Shown in pieces: positions 34,961 through 47,215 of a stretch of 64,000 nucleotides of DNA. The notes under the pieces were generated by a model. It made no database searches. It had not been told where the DNA came from and worked only from the letters and a program-made list of their open reading frames with translations. Position numbers and translations under genes: made by a program. Within the stretch, counting starts at the first letter, position 1, and every line of letters starts with the position of its first letter. Source of the DNA: Magnolia sinica (taxonomy: Eukaryota > Streptophyta > Magnoliopsida > Magnoliales > Magnoliaceae); assembly GCF_029962835.1 (NCBI RefSeq), contig NC_080586.1, positions 63,434,001 to 63,498,000 of the forward strand, read 5' to 3'.

Positions 34961-36770
34961 GGCACTTATTTTTTCTGCCAAAAAATTTTTCTTTTTGATA
35001 CTTTGCCGTCTTTTGGTCGTACACAGGTCTTTCAGAAATTTGTCATATGAGGGAATTTATTACGGCATCAAGTAGAGGAATATTGACCTTCACTTGTTTC
35101 AACACCTCTAGAATGTCCTGAGAATTAGAGAGAGATTTTAGTGCAACCAACCGTTGGGGGAATGGGGCAATCGGCATGCCTTGAAGTTCTGGTTCCAATT
35201 CTTTTGGAACAGTGCTAGGTTTATCATCATTATCCTCTTCCGGGTCCTTAGGCATTTCAACCCTAACTGGAATGGTTTTATCAATGGTCTTCCCACTTCT
35301 AAGAGTGGTGATAGATTTAGCTTGCTCTATCTGATTTGAAGAGCTCGGTTCGCTAACTTCATATTGTGGTTTTGGATTGGGAAGAGGTTGAGGTAGAAGG
35401 CTCCCCTTATTCCCAATCATATTCCTTATGTCAAGCCCTTGTATGGCTTTTGTAAGGTCTTGAAGGGCTTGTAACATCCCTTGATTGAAAAGCTCTTGAT
35501 TTTAAAGATGTTTTAGAACCGAATCCTCTTAAGGTTTTCCTTGATTTGAAATTTGGTTGAAGAAACCTGGAGGGGTAGCGGTTTGTCCATTCCTCTAACT
35601 AAAGTTTGGATGATCTTTCCAACTAGGATTGTATGTATTGGAGGTAAGTCCATTGAAAGGTCTTTGGTAATTATTCACGGCATTAGATTTCTCATTCAGC
35701 ACCTCTTGAAAGGCAGGTATTGTTGGACAATTTTTAGTTGTGTGAATGTTGCAAGCATAAATACCGCAAATAGTTTCCTTAGCCTTATCCTTCTTTAGTT
35801 CCATGGCCTCAAATTTTCTTATGAGATTAGACACTTTAGCATTAATATCATCATCCTCTTTCATAAGGTATAATCCTCCCCTCCTTTGATTGAGTGGGCT
35901 TAGAACTGGTGCTTAATTTTGGGGAGGTGTCTCATGATTGTGCATTTTCAGCAAGTCTGTCCAAGTAGTCTCACACATCATCGACATTTTTATTCATGAA
36001 TTCCCAATTACACATTATCTTGACCAATTGGCACATGGGAGATGTCAGTCCATTACAGAAAAAGTGTGTAATCCACCACGTTTCAAAACTATGTTGTGGG
36101 CATGAACTGATAAGATCCTTGAACCTCTCCCAACATTGGAAAAATGTTTTATCCTCCTTTTGGGTGAAGTTCGTGATTGACTTTCTAAGGGTGTCTATTT
36201 TATGATGTGGAAAAAATTTCTTTATGAACTTCCTTATCATGTCATTCCATGTGCCAATAGATCTAGGACGTAATAAATGCAACTATGTCTTACCCTTCTC
36301 GTTCAAAGAAAAGGGAAAGAGCTTTAGTCTAACCGTGTCCTCAAACACGTTTGGAAAATATAAAGTGGTTATAATCTCATCAAACTCTTTCAAGTGTGGA
36401 TATGGACTTTTAGATTCAAGTCCATGGAATTTTGGAAGGAGTTGGATCACTCCTAGCTTGATATCCATATGTCATGTATTTTCTGGAAAAATCCTGCATG
36501 AGGGCATGCTCACCTCGCCGATTGTAAATAGTCTCACAAAGTACGATGTGGGGGTGCTTGATGCACCTCATTCTCATCCTGGACTTCCTCAACCCAAGAT
36601 TGAGGTTGTCTTCCCATTTGATTGACCAGTTGATTTGTAGCCATCACTTCAATTAACTCTGAGGATCTCGAGTGGTGTCTAATCCTATGATGGACAGATA
36701 ACCCCTCAACCAATCCTCCTTCACTCAAAACAAGTTGAGTGTTGTCACAAACCCACTTGGGCATGAAACA
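34961..36770 (-). pseudogene. Gypsy gag remnant (Retrotrans_gag type)
   Basis: The minus strand has a Retrotrans_gag core with GTWNDMIRKFIKKFFP, TQKEDKTFFQCWERFKDLIS and CPQHSFETWWI (35971-36282). A C-terminal CxxxxHxxxxCP-like knuckle follows (35700-35780), then a proline/glutamate-rich linker (35043-35477). The N-terminus is near 36764. Fossil with several breaks. Confidence 0.85.
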
Positions 36771-37224
36771 CTCTCAGCCCTCAATTTTAGTTTAAAACCT
36801 AAACCTAAAGGAGAGAAAGGAAATCTAGAAATAGAAGGAGAGAGGGAATTAGAAAGAAGTTACCAAATTAGAAGTTCCTAAATTAAGATCCTGCAAAACA
36901 AAATAAAATAAGTCAATTTCTAAAACAGAAATTCTAAAATTAGAAAATTTTAAAAATAGAAAGATGGATTAGTTTCAAAACTAGAAAGAAATGTTTCTAA
37001 AAAAATAACCTAGTTTCTAAAAACAAATTAGGAAAGTAAATTAGTTTTTAAAAAGGAAAGTTTTTAAAAACAGAAAATAGAAAGTTTCTAAACCTAAAAG
37101 TAAAAAAGTTAAGTTCGTTTCTAAAATAATTAAGAAAACCCTAATCCTAAAAATAGAAATTAAAAAAAAACCCTAATCTTAACCTAATTTCAAAACAAGC
37201 TATTCTCAGAAAAATGCATTCGTT
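36771..37224. other. Gypsy 5' leader, no recognised gene
   Basis: A-rich on the plus strand, with many TTTCTAAAA/AGAAAGT words. It lies between the gag start and the primer site. Confidence 0.5.
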
Positions 37225-37244
37225 AATCCCCAGCAATGATGCCA
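37225..37244 (-). other. Gypsy primer-binding site (tRNA-Asp type)
   Basis: The minus strand reads TGGCATCATTGCTGGGGA six bases inside the 5' LTR. It resembles TGGCGCCGTTGCCGGGGA, complementary to plant tRNA-Asp, with transitions concentrated at CG dinucleotides, the pattern left by decay of methylated cytosines. Confidence 0.7.
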
Positions 37245-37250
37245 AAAACT

Positions 37251-38689
37251 TGTTCACAACCCCAAGTGTAAGATTACAATGTAGTAATAATCTCGGTGAC
37301 GCCAAGATCGAATCCACATGGACTAATCTTGTGACTATTTTGAAAGCAACTAGAAGAAGAACTAGAAAAAGATGATAACCTAAATCTAGAAGTATAGAGA
37401 GTAATTGTGAAAGATTTAATTAAAAACTTACGAAATTCAAAAGTGGGAAACTAGGGTTTCCAAGGATCCACTTGTAGAGATCAGGGAGATCTATGCTTGA
37501 TTCATGGACATAACTAGAATTAGAGTTCATCTTACCAATTGGAAGATATCTTAGTAAAATCAAATCTGAACTTCCTTTGACCTAATTCTCAGGGGATGAG
37601 AGGTGTGAGAACTGTAAGTGATTCCGTCACAAAACCATGCCCAAGAGACAAGGCAAACAATAGGATTTACCAATCCCAAAACCAATCTGAGAAAATTGTG
37701 AAAGCTAGGGAGGATTCCATCATCCAACTATGCCCAAGGGACGATGGTGAATAACAAGATTTCCTAATTTCACAATCTCAATACATGAAAAGAACATACT
37801 CAAAGCTATCGCAGATCTATTGTAATTTAAGTCATAACAAACCATTAAAAACTGAAAGTATTCCTTATAATCAAACTAGAATCAAGGAAAGTTCAATATA
37901 AACATAAATCAAAGCAATAGAAATATCCCATCATGCTACAAGCTTCACCTCTTAGCCTTCCTAAGAGGTTTAGCCAACTATAGACATGATTTAACTAAAA
38001 TCTCTTAAGAAAAGCATAAAAATAATTAAGAAAAAGAAAGAAAAACTCTTGGCGACGGCTTTTCCACACTTTTGCTCCATTCCCTGAACCCTAGATGATG
38101 CCTAGGGATGCCCTAGGAACCTCTATTTATAGTTTTAGGGCTTAAACTTTCGCACCGAATTGGAATTTTTCAAAAACAGTCTTAAATTTACACAGTCCGC
38201 TCAACTTTTACGTAACCCTCAACTGGTCATGGGCCACCTTCGACCGGTCGTGGGCCACCCTCAATCAATCAAGGGTCTTCTTCGATTGGTCGTGGACGAC
38301 GAAGATTAAGAAGTTTTGATCGTTAGAGTTCGAGTCGAGGCACCTTCGATTGGTCGACCTTCAACTAGTCGAGCAAAGGCCAGGATTGGTCGAGCGGAGC
38401 CAAGACTAGTCGAGGATCACCGAATTTTACTTTAAAACTTCAATTCTCTTCATTCTTGACTTGATTTTCTTAGATCTTCAGTGTGTGCATTCTTCATTCT
38501 TAGTCTTGAAAGGTCTATTCTTGACTTTGGTGATTCTTGAGCGTTAAATCCATGCTTTTAACATCTTTTTCAATCTAAGCTCTTAAATTCACCTTGCAAC
38601 ACAAACATGATTAAAATAAAACAATAAGAATTATCATGTTGATAAAACCAAGTAATAAATGGGGTCCAATATGCAATATTTGACCCTCA
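37251..38689 (-). repeat. Gypsy 5' LTR (right copy)
   Basis: It matches 13323-14740 along its length and has TG...CA ends on the plus strand (TGTTCACAACC to TGACCCTCA). The stretch 38220-38410 carries the CGACCGGTCG/GACTAGTCGA palindromic words. Confidence 0.88.
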
Positions 38690-40029
38690 ATACCTACTCT
38701 CAAATGAACATCTTGAGTAGGGAGTCAGTGCAATCAAAGATGACTCAATGATATCAAAATTTAAATTTCGATAACATCGAACACCCTTTGATGGCATCGA
38801 CAGTATTAAATTTCTATTCATTTTTTTACCGTTGGGATTTCAACTCTATAAATACACTAGTGTTGCTCTTTGTAAAATGAGCTAGAATCTAAGAGCGGTT
38901 AAGCCTATTATTCTAACATTTATATACCCTCTTTTCACTCTGTCTTTTCCATTAGAGTTCATCATTCAATCCTTGGCACAAGCGCTAACTCTTCATCTTC
39001 TTTGCTTAGATTGAATAATGAACTCTAGCATTCACTAAGTTTCCAACCAACCAAAATTCTAAGTGTTGAAACTCCTGAACGCATTGCTCATGGGAACCTT
39101 CTCTATGGATTTAAATCATACTATTTAAATAGAGAAGATCAAAACCCTAAACCTCACAACCTCAGAGCATTCATCAACATCAGAAGCAGGTGGCAGTTTA
39201 AAGGGAGCTGAAGATTCTTCATCATCATTGAAGATCTTCACATTGTGCGAGAACGAGACTCGTCCACTTATTTGTAAGTACTCAAAGTCTACTGTGTCTG
39301 AAGCCTTTCCTTGTGTATGATTGATATTCAGAGTTTGTGTGTCAAACTCATCAAGTCCTAGTTATAGGCCTCTGACAGGAGAATACATTGTGTCCTTGTG
39401 TAGGACGTGTATCCTTGTGTAGAATGTATTGCCTTGCGTAAGCATGGGATGCCTTGTGTAAGATCCCAAGTAGTGTCCTTCTATAAGACTTGTTGCCTTG
39501 TGTAGGCACTTAGGGGAACCTTGTGTAGGTCTCCTAGTTAACCTTGTGTCAGTTGTAAAGGTTCATGGTTAACTTGATTTAAAACCATTAATGGATAGTG
39601 AAATCCGGTACACTCTAGGAGAGAGTGCATCTACCGGGAGTGGAGTAGGCAAGTAGCCGAACCACTATATATGAATATGTTTAAGATTGCTTTGAGTACA
39701 TTTATCTAGTTATGCTTATGTTTATCATTAATCTTTATGATGCATGATTTAGTTAATGTATAAGTGTTGATTAGAAATCATATCCCACACACTATCACAT
39801 TCACGATCCCTATAGGCTTGTACTTTATTTATAAATCTTGTGCTAACCTAAGTGAATTGGACCCTCTATTGGTTTGGAGGCTTGAGAGTTACACTGCCTT
39901 ATCTTTCTGATTAAAAGTTAGGCATTGTTTGTACTTATTGTAAAATAATCTTAAAAAGTCCCATTCACCCCCCTTAGGACATTTGGTTATACTTCATACT
40001 TTAGTACCAGCGGTCCTACCACAATTTCA
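38690..40029 (+). repeat. Copia-A 3' LTR, second part
   Basis: It continues the LTR interrupted at 13322 and matches 833-2175, including the TATA region and the TTGTGTAGG words. It ends ACCACAATTTCA. Confidence 0.82.
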
Positions 40030-40194
40030 GTTTTTTTCTCGCAAGGGTTTTTTCATGTAAAATTCGCGTGTGCTTGTGATTGTTTTGTTTACATTTGTTT
40101 AATCTCGTGTGATCTGAATTCAGAGTTTGCTTTTGCAGATTCCAAATAAGTTGTATTAGAGCAAACCTTAGTATTTGAGTTTGGATTTAAGTCA

Positions 40195-41010
40195 TGACGA
40201 TTAAGCGATCAAACGTGAAATATGAAGCAAATAATTTAACCAGTAAAAATATCTTCAAACTATGGAAGGTGGAGATGAGAGGCCTTCTATTTCAGTAATG
40301 GCTGAAACACGCCTCCTTGGTTTTGAAAAGAATGCAGCTTCCATGAGTGATGAAGACTGGAAAGAGTTGGATAAAAGAGCAAAACTTTCAATCCAACAAT
40401 GTTTGGTAGATGATGTCATTTACAATGTCCTTGATCAAAAGACTACCGCAGGACTTTCGAAGAAATTAGATAGCTTATATATGAAGAAATCGTTATCAAA
40501 CTGCCCGTATCTGAATAAGCAATTCTACAATATGAAGATGACGGAATGGTCCGATCTTAATAAATACATCAGAACATTCAATGAGATCCTTTTATAAATT
40601 GATGAGTGTCAAAGTGAAGATTGGCAAAGAAGATTAAGCTCTAATTTTGTTAAATGCTCTTCTAAAGTCTTATGATAGTCTTATAGACACGATGTACCTT
40701 CGTAGAGAGACCATTAATGTTGAGACTCTCATCTCAGCCCTTCAGTCGAGGGTGTAGAGAAAGAAGGATAACAACACAGGTTCCACTATGGATGAGTTGG
40801 TTATTGAGGGAAGAAATTCTGAGCGGGATAAGAAAAACTTGCCACATTCATAGTCCAAGTCTAAGGGTAATGAAAAGATGAAATGCTTGAACTGTTGAAG
40901 ATAATGATATATGAAAAATCATTACTGAAATCCTAAAGCTGGAATTGGAAATAAAACAGGTGAAGCACCTGAGGCCAACATAGCAGAATCGAGTGATGAT
41001 GTGGACACTA
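40195..41010 (+). pseudogene. Copia-B gag remnant (UBN2 type)
   Basis: Text such as SMSDEDWKELDKRAKLSIQQ, DDVIYNVLDQKT and SLYMKKSLSNC is the standard Tork-lineage gag. A worn zinc-knuckle region is near 40885-40935. Fossil. Confidence 0.88.
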
Positions 41011-42150
41011 GTGTTGTTCTACGCACATCCAAAACCAACTATCTCAATAATGAGTGGATCTTGGATACGAGGGTGTCATGCTGCATGATCTCACATCGGA
41101 TTTGGTTCACTACATACAACGAGCGTGACAGTGGCTAGGTGTTTATAGGCAATGATATTTCTTATAAGGTCATTAAAATTGGATCGATGTGCATCAGGAT
41201 GTCTAATGGGATGAAACACATTCTGACATATGTGAGACACGTTCTTGATTTACGAAAGAATTTAATTTCTATGGGAGCTCTCGAGGCAATTGGGTTTAAA
41301 TTCATTTATTTTCATCGTATCGTAAAGGTTTCAAAGGGGATGGTTGTAGTGTTGAAGGAACAACAGAATGATAACCTTTACAGGTTAATCGGGAATATCG
41401 TATTGGTGGAGTTACAATGTCTTTAGAAGAGTCCATGTCGGTATGTTTGTGGCATTTACATCTAGGCCACATAAGCAAGTGCAGCATAAAGGTACTTTCC
41501 GATCATTCCTTGATTTATACGCTTAAAAGTGTTGATGTTGATATATGTGGGCATTGTATATATGGTAAATGGTCAATGTTATGTTTTAAATCGAGTAAAC
41601 ATGTTTGTAAGGGTATTCTGGATTATGTGCATTTTGATGTATAGGAGTCGTCTCCCATAGTTTTTGAAAGGGGGTTATCGTTCTTTATATCATCAATATA
41701 TGACTACTCTAAAAAAATTAGATGCACTTTATAAAGTACAAATTCAATGTTTTCACTACCTACAAAAGTGTGGAAGATGATGGTGAAAAATCAATTAGGG
41801 CATAAGGTAAAAGTTTTAAAGACAAATAATTGAGATGAATTCACTTCGAATGAATTTAACCATTTTTTGTAAAGATGAAAGGATTATACGATATAAAGCA
41901 GTCAAGCATACACCAGAGCAAAATGGTGTAGCAGAACAGATGAATTACACTCTCTTGGAGAGAGCTCAAACCATGTTGAGCAACATTGGATTAGGCAAAG
42001 AGTTATAGATAGAGGCTATTAACACGACTTATTACTTAATGAATCGGTCTTCGTCTACCCCAATCGGTTGTAAAATTTTTAAAGAAGTGTGTAGTGATCA
42101 TAAGTTGATTACTTGGGGCTGCTAGTATTTGGTTTTGATGCTTACTCTCA
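41011..42150 (+). pseudogene. Copia-B protease and integrase remnant
   Basis: WILDT-type protease text is near 41050. The pre-integrase domain follows at 41220-41645, with VLDLRKNLISMGAL and CLWHLHLGHIS then CxxC (an HHCC finger). Integrase core traces run to about 42100 (PEQNGVAEQM near 41910). Fossil with several breaks. Confidence 0.82.
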
Positions 42151-43370
42151 TATACCATCCGTTGAGAGAAATAAGCTATACTAAAGGGTGAAGAAGTGTA
42201 TCTTTGCTGGATATAATGATGGTGTGAAGGGATATAAGCTGTATGACCAGGTCACATAGAATATCATGATTAGTCGTGACATCAAGTTTAATGAGGATTC
42301 TTTGTTCCGTAAGGAAGAACACAAAGAACTAGATAAATTAGTAGTGATCAATGCTAAAATTGACAAGGGTGAACATATACTGAAGTTGAGCAACAACAAA
42401 AGGTACAAGACCAAGTGGAGCAGCCACCTATGAGGAGAAATCCGTATAGGGATGGCAGATTATTGACAAAATACAGAAATGACTCAAATATTGCATTCGC
42501 CAACATTATGGATGGGGTAGATCTTTTCACCTTCAATAAAGTACCGAATAACTTAGATGTTGAAAAGTAGATGACGACAATACAAAACAAGATGGACTCT
42601 TTATATAATAATGAGACGCGGGAGCTGGTGAAGCTTTTCGTTAAGTGTAAAGTAATCAGGTCCAAGTGAATTTATAAGAAGGAATAGGATGGGCACAAGG
42701 AAATATTGGTTGCAAAATTGTATGAGTAAAAGGAGCATGTCAACTTTAGCGAGATTTTAATGCCTGTGGTCAAGCATGTATTAACATCGGTTGTCCAATA
42801 CAACCTTGAACTGGAACAGATGGGTGTGAAGAATGCTTTCCTTCATGTGAAATTAGAATATCATATTTACATAAAGCAACTAGAAGAGTTCGGAGAAAAT
42901 GAGTTAAAGAATAAGGTTTACAAGTTGATGAGGTCGTTGTACGGTCTAAAATAGTCGACTAGCCAGTGGTATAAGAATTTTGATACTTTCATTGTGAGTC
43001 AACAGTTTACTAGAAGTGAATATGAGAATTATCTCTACTTCAAGACACTAAGTGATGGAGGATTCATTTTATTGGTATTATATGTTAATGACATACTTAT
43101 CGCCAATCGAAGCATCTCTGATCAACATATTGAAGACTTAACTATTAGAGACATTTAAAATGAAAGATCTAGGGGTTACAAAGAAGATTTTCGACATATA
43201 TATACACAGAGATAGGGAGATGAGTGGATTACAATTATCTCAGGTAGAATACCTAGAGAAGGTATTTGCGAAGTTTATGATAAAGGAGCCTACGCCAGTT
43301 AGCACACCCCATATTGCTCACTTTATGCTTTTGTTTAGAATAATGTTCTGTTACTGATGAAGAAAAGTAA
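42151..43370 (+). pseudogene. Copia-B reverse transcriptase remnant
   Basis: VKNAFLHVKLEYHIYIKQLE and KLMRSLYGLK (42760-42954) match the Copia RT segments xxNAFLHGxLxExVYMxQPxGF and KLxKSLYGLKQ. LYVNDILI (about 43080), the YVDDML region, and MKDLG (43160) follow. Fossil. Confidence 0.87.
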
Positions 43371-43925
43371 GTTATGTCTCGTATGCCCTATTTAAGTACA
43401 TTTGGCAGTTTGATGTATACAATATTATTTACAAAACCAAATATTTCACATGCAGTCAATGTTATGAGCAGATATATGCCAAACCCCAGCAAGCAACATT
43501 AGGAAGCAGTGAAATGGCTACTTCATTATCTAATAGGTACAATGGACTATGTCTTAATATTTTAAAAAATCAAGGAAAAGTTGGTAAGTTATGTGGATGC
43601 ATATTACGTAGAGAATGTGGACAACAGAAGGTCGACTTCCAACTACTCATTTACATTAACGGGTGAAGCAATTAGTTGGATGTCGAAGATTTAGTCTATG
43701 GTTGCTCTTTCCACAACAGAAATTGAGTATATGGCGGTGACAGAAGCACTTAAGGAAGGTATTTGGTTGTGAGGAATGATGAACGGACTTGGGATTCAAC
43801 AGAATGCCATGCCGGATAATTTTGACAGGAAAAATACAATCAATTTGGTGAAGAATTCAGTTTACCATTCTAGAACTAAACATATTGATGTTCGTCATTA
43901 TTTTATCTAACAGGTGCTTCAGGAT
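43371..43925 (+). pseudogene. Copia-B RNase H remnant
   Basis: Traces of the Copia RNase H are seen: a GSLMYT-like start, SYVDADY near 43595, and a KHIDVRHYF-like end near 43890. Fossil. Confidence 0.8.
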
Positions 43926-44280
43926 GGCGATGTCACTCTCGAGAAGATCGATATGAGCGTGAATCTGGTGGGCATAGTAATGAAGTTGATTCTCATAAAG
44001 AAGCTCTGATTCTGTTTAACTTTTCTAGGTTTGGCGAAAGGATAATAAAGATAGAGTGTACACGAAAAGTAATGGCGATGGAGAAGCAATGATGGAGGCA
44101 ATGAGAGATTCTCACTCTCAAGAAGATTCGTACAAGTGTGAATCTGGCAGACATGCTAACGAAGCTTGTTTCTATTGAGAAATTCTGATTATGTTCAACT
44201 TTTCTAGGTTCGGAGAAAGGATGATAAAGACGGATTATGAGCGACAAGCAATGACGATGGACAAGCTATAATGGAGGCTA
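43926..44280 (+). repeat. Tandem duplication at the 3' end of Copia-B pol
   Basis: About 43930-44100 and 44105-44280 are two diverged copies of the same segment. Both contain GTGAATCTGG, TTCAACTTTTCTAGGTT-like text, GATAATAAAGA/GATGATAAAGA and ATGGAGGC. Confidence 0.75.
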
Positions 44281-44930
44281 GTAGAGATGGATCTGTGGTA
44301 TATGAATGAAGATTGAAGACATAGTGAAGATGTTATGAGATGTCTTAAAATTGTACATAAAATAGGGGTTTGATCGATCGACCACCCTGGTTGATCAATC
44401 GAGGGAACCTTAAATTATAAAGATTGGTCTCTGAACAATTTTGGACAGTCTCGATCGATCGAAGTCTCAACTCGATCGATTGATGAAATTCAAGAATTAC
44501 TTGTAAACTCTCAAGACAATTTTGAGCATGTTTGATCACTCGAACATGGGAGCTCAATCGATTGGATGTGTGCTCGATTGATTGATGTCTAGATCGACGG
44601 CGTGCACAGTTTTTCTTAATTGCGCGAATGGTTTCATTTTCTAAGTACAACACTATATATGTGGGTGTAATTATGGGTTGAGGATATATTAATCAAGGAC
44701 TAAACATTTTTAGGATCTGGGGAGGTGAAAATGAGGATTTTTTTGACATTGTAAATGATTTCATCTCTTATACTCTTGCTTTCATAATAATTCATTGTCT
44801 CTTTGTGACGTGGTTTTTTTCCGCAAGAGTTATTTCATGTAAAGCTCGCATATGCTTATGATTGCTTTATTTACGTTTATGTAATCTTGCGTGATCCGAA
44901 TCAAGAGTCTGCTTCTGCATATTCCCAACA
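44281..44930 (+). repeat. Copia-B 3' LTR (approximate left end)
   Basis: The right part matches 40030-40148. The middle (44370-44600) is dense with GATCGATCGA palindromes. A TATA-like ACTATATATG is at about 44650. I could not fix the left border because no full 5' copy exists. Confidence 0.6.
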
Positions 44931-45094
44931 AGTATTGAAGTAAACAATGTCATCATTAGCTGAATGTAAACAATGTCATCATTGTATTTAAATAGTACTG
45001 TGGTCGCTACACAAGTAAATTAATTTACAGTCATTACTCATTCTTTTTTAACTTTAGCAATGTAATTGGTGAAACTAACAAGCCTTTACTAAAT
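44931..45094. other. Short intergenic stretch
   Basis: AT-rich, with a doubled AATGTCATCATT word at about 44946-44985. Nothing recognised. Confidence 0.3.
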
Positions 45095-46010
45095 TTGAAT
45101 CATTTATTATTTTACTGATTCGATGTTAGTATTCCCTAATTATTAGGCGTGGAATGGACATAATTGAAGATGGGACCCACATAATAAATGGTCTAGAACA
45201 ACAACTAGGCTTTCTCTACTATGGTCAATTTGCATCAATCGTTTCAGTGGGAATTAAATAGATGATTGGAGTCATCAATATCTAAAAATGATTGTTTGGA
45301 GTCTCTCTCGCAATCACCAGCTTGGATCACATAATCGAAATTCCAGATTGATGATAAAACCCTCTTTATGGATCCAGGCCATGCAATCACTAGCTGGGAT
45401 CACATAATTGAAAGTCCAGATTGATGATCAAACCCTCTTTATGGATCCAGGCCATCTATTTTTCTTGTTTATTGCTTGGATGCTTAAGATGAGCCAATCC
45501 AGGTGCTACTTATATAATACATGCAATAAAAAGTGGGCCTCATGTGATTCACCAATGCAGATCTGCATTCGATGATTATCCCCTTTTCTTGGAATTGATC
45601 TGGACCATCTATTTTTCTGGCCACCAAATGGATATCTGATCAAGTTGATTATGGTAAAGAATATACAATAAGGGTAGGGCCCACATGTAGACCATACAGA
45701 TATATGATTAGACTCCATTTCCGAAGAACTGATCCTATAGCGGACGGTTCGATCAAAGTGATTCTTGAAATGCACCTGCAATCAAAAGAAAGGCCCGGGT
45801 TGATACAATCATTCTGAACGGTCCATTTAATAGGCCTTCTAACCGATGGTTAGAATGACCTAATTCAAAATGTTGCTTAAGAGGAACATCCAATTAATCA
45901 AAATTGTATCACAGGTGATAGATTGCTGATTGGACCCACTTTCCTACAATTAATCTTTATCATTATACTGGCCATGGATTAGATGGTTAAGACAATCGTC
46001 CAAACGATTA
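45095..46010. repeat. Repeat X, broken copy, part 1
   Basis: It matches 58822-59620 by eye. Shared words include GATGTTAGTA, GAGATGGGACCCAC, GTCCAGATTGATGATCAAACC and TGGACCCACTTTCCTACAAT. It contains an internal tandem duplication (AGATTGATGATMAAACCCTCT twice, 45340-45440). No coding region. The class of repeat X is unknown. Confidence 0.7.
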
Positions 46011-47215
46011 TGGTAGATCTCACGTAATTAAAAGTGGTGGGGTGCACATTATAAACCGTCCAAATCAATTATTAGCCCATTTTAGTACAACCAATATTAA
46101 CCATCCTTTTTCTGGCCGTTGATTACAGTGTGGCCGTCCTTAGTGGTAGGTTGACGTGGCAAAGTTCTGTGGACACCACCTTGATGAATGTTATACATCC
46201 GCACCGTTCATCCATTTTTCAAGAACTTTTTGTGGCATGTATCCAAAAAAATTGAGACAGATCCAAAGCTCAAGTGAACCACACCACTAAGGTAGTGGGG
46301 ATAATGATGCCCACCTTTGAAACCCTCCTATGCCCATTATGATGTTTATTTCTATCCAACCTGTTCATAAGGTCACAAAGACCAGAACAATGGAAAACAC
46401 AAATATCAGCTTAATCCAAAACTTTTGTGACTCTCAGAAGTTTTCAATGGTAGGCATTCAATCCCCCTTGTGGTGTATGCTCCCATAATTGCTCATGTGA
46501 TCACACATGACAACATTGATTAACAATTCAAATCCAAAATTTGCAATCCCTGGGATTTTCATTATGTTAGTTGTGTTAGAATTTTAAGAGTTTCTCGTAC
46601 ACAACGGAGGATAGAAGAAAACGATAATAAAATGATTAGATCTATCAAGTTCAAGGCTCGACTTGAATAGTCAATTTCTCAAGACAGATTTGCTGCCCTT
46701 TTTCTGGAAGTTCCAGCAAGTGCAAACAAAGGAAATCTGCAAATTGTCTTCAGGATACAATGAACTCTCAATCCGATTTTCAACACGAAAATTTGCACAT
46801 TTAAGTGTTGAACAGATCTCTAGTTTTGACACCGATATGCCTCAAAACGTTCAAAAATACTCAGCAAGAGATTAAATCGAGAGTAATTGCACAGGATATG
46901 ATATAAACTCATGAATTAAGAGTCTGTACTTTTGGATTATAGTATCCAGGATTTATATCAACTGAAGGGTCATGGATTTCTTCCGGAAGAGGTGCTAAAG
47001 AGCCTCTTCAAGAAATCCATACCCATTCACAGCAAATAATTGTTTTTCCATAAAAGGACATGACTCTATGTCATATGACAGTTATTTCTGTATCCATTTA
47101 GACAAGAGTAGTTATCCAACAGGAAAAACTGTATCCACATAAGCGACACATGGCATAGGTGCCACATGTACAATCATGTCACAATTACTCTCAATTAGCC
47201 AAAAAAGGTAATAAA
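46011..47215. other. Unclassified stretch, no gene recognised
   Basis: It contains GTGGGG/CCACC-rich sequence (46030-46560), then a more mixed stretch. The open frame at 46663-46875 has no recognisable domain. It interrupts repeat X relative to the copy at 58822. Confidence 0.3.

Larger units (their letters stand above)
13323..38689 (-). mobile_element. Ty3/Gypsy element, Athila/Tat group, nested in the Copia-A 3' LTR
   Basis: Two LTRs in direct orientation (13323-14740 and 37251-38689) bound a minus-strand gag, protease, RT/RNase H and integrase order, read from right to left. The gag and protease text and a tRNA-Asp-type primer site point to the Athila/Tat group. The internal region is 22.5 kb because it contains a 10.7-kb CACTA and a 4.7-kb LTR remnant. 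It is a fossil with several breaks in every coding domain. The LTR copies differ at roughly one base in ten in the first 250 bases I compared, so it is old but younger than its Copia host. The target duplication is not clean. Confidence 0.88.
40030..44930 (+). mobile_element. Copia-B (Tork/Tnt1-like) element, 5' LTR truncated
   Basis: The order gag, protease, pre-integrase finger, integrase, RT and RNase H reads on the plus strand. 40030-40148 matches the last part of the 3' LTR (about 44811-44930), so only the end of the 5' LTR remains, abutting Copia-A. A primer-site-like GTATTAGAGCA follows at 40152. It is a fossil with many breaks. Confidence 0.85.

Noticed and set aside
46663-46875. Small host gene
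   Set aside because: A single short open frame without recognisable motif, promoter or splice context in unclassified repeat-like sequence.
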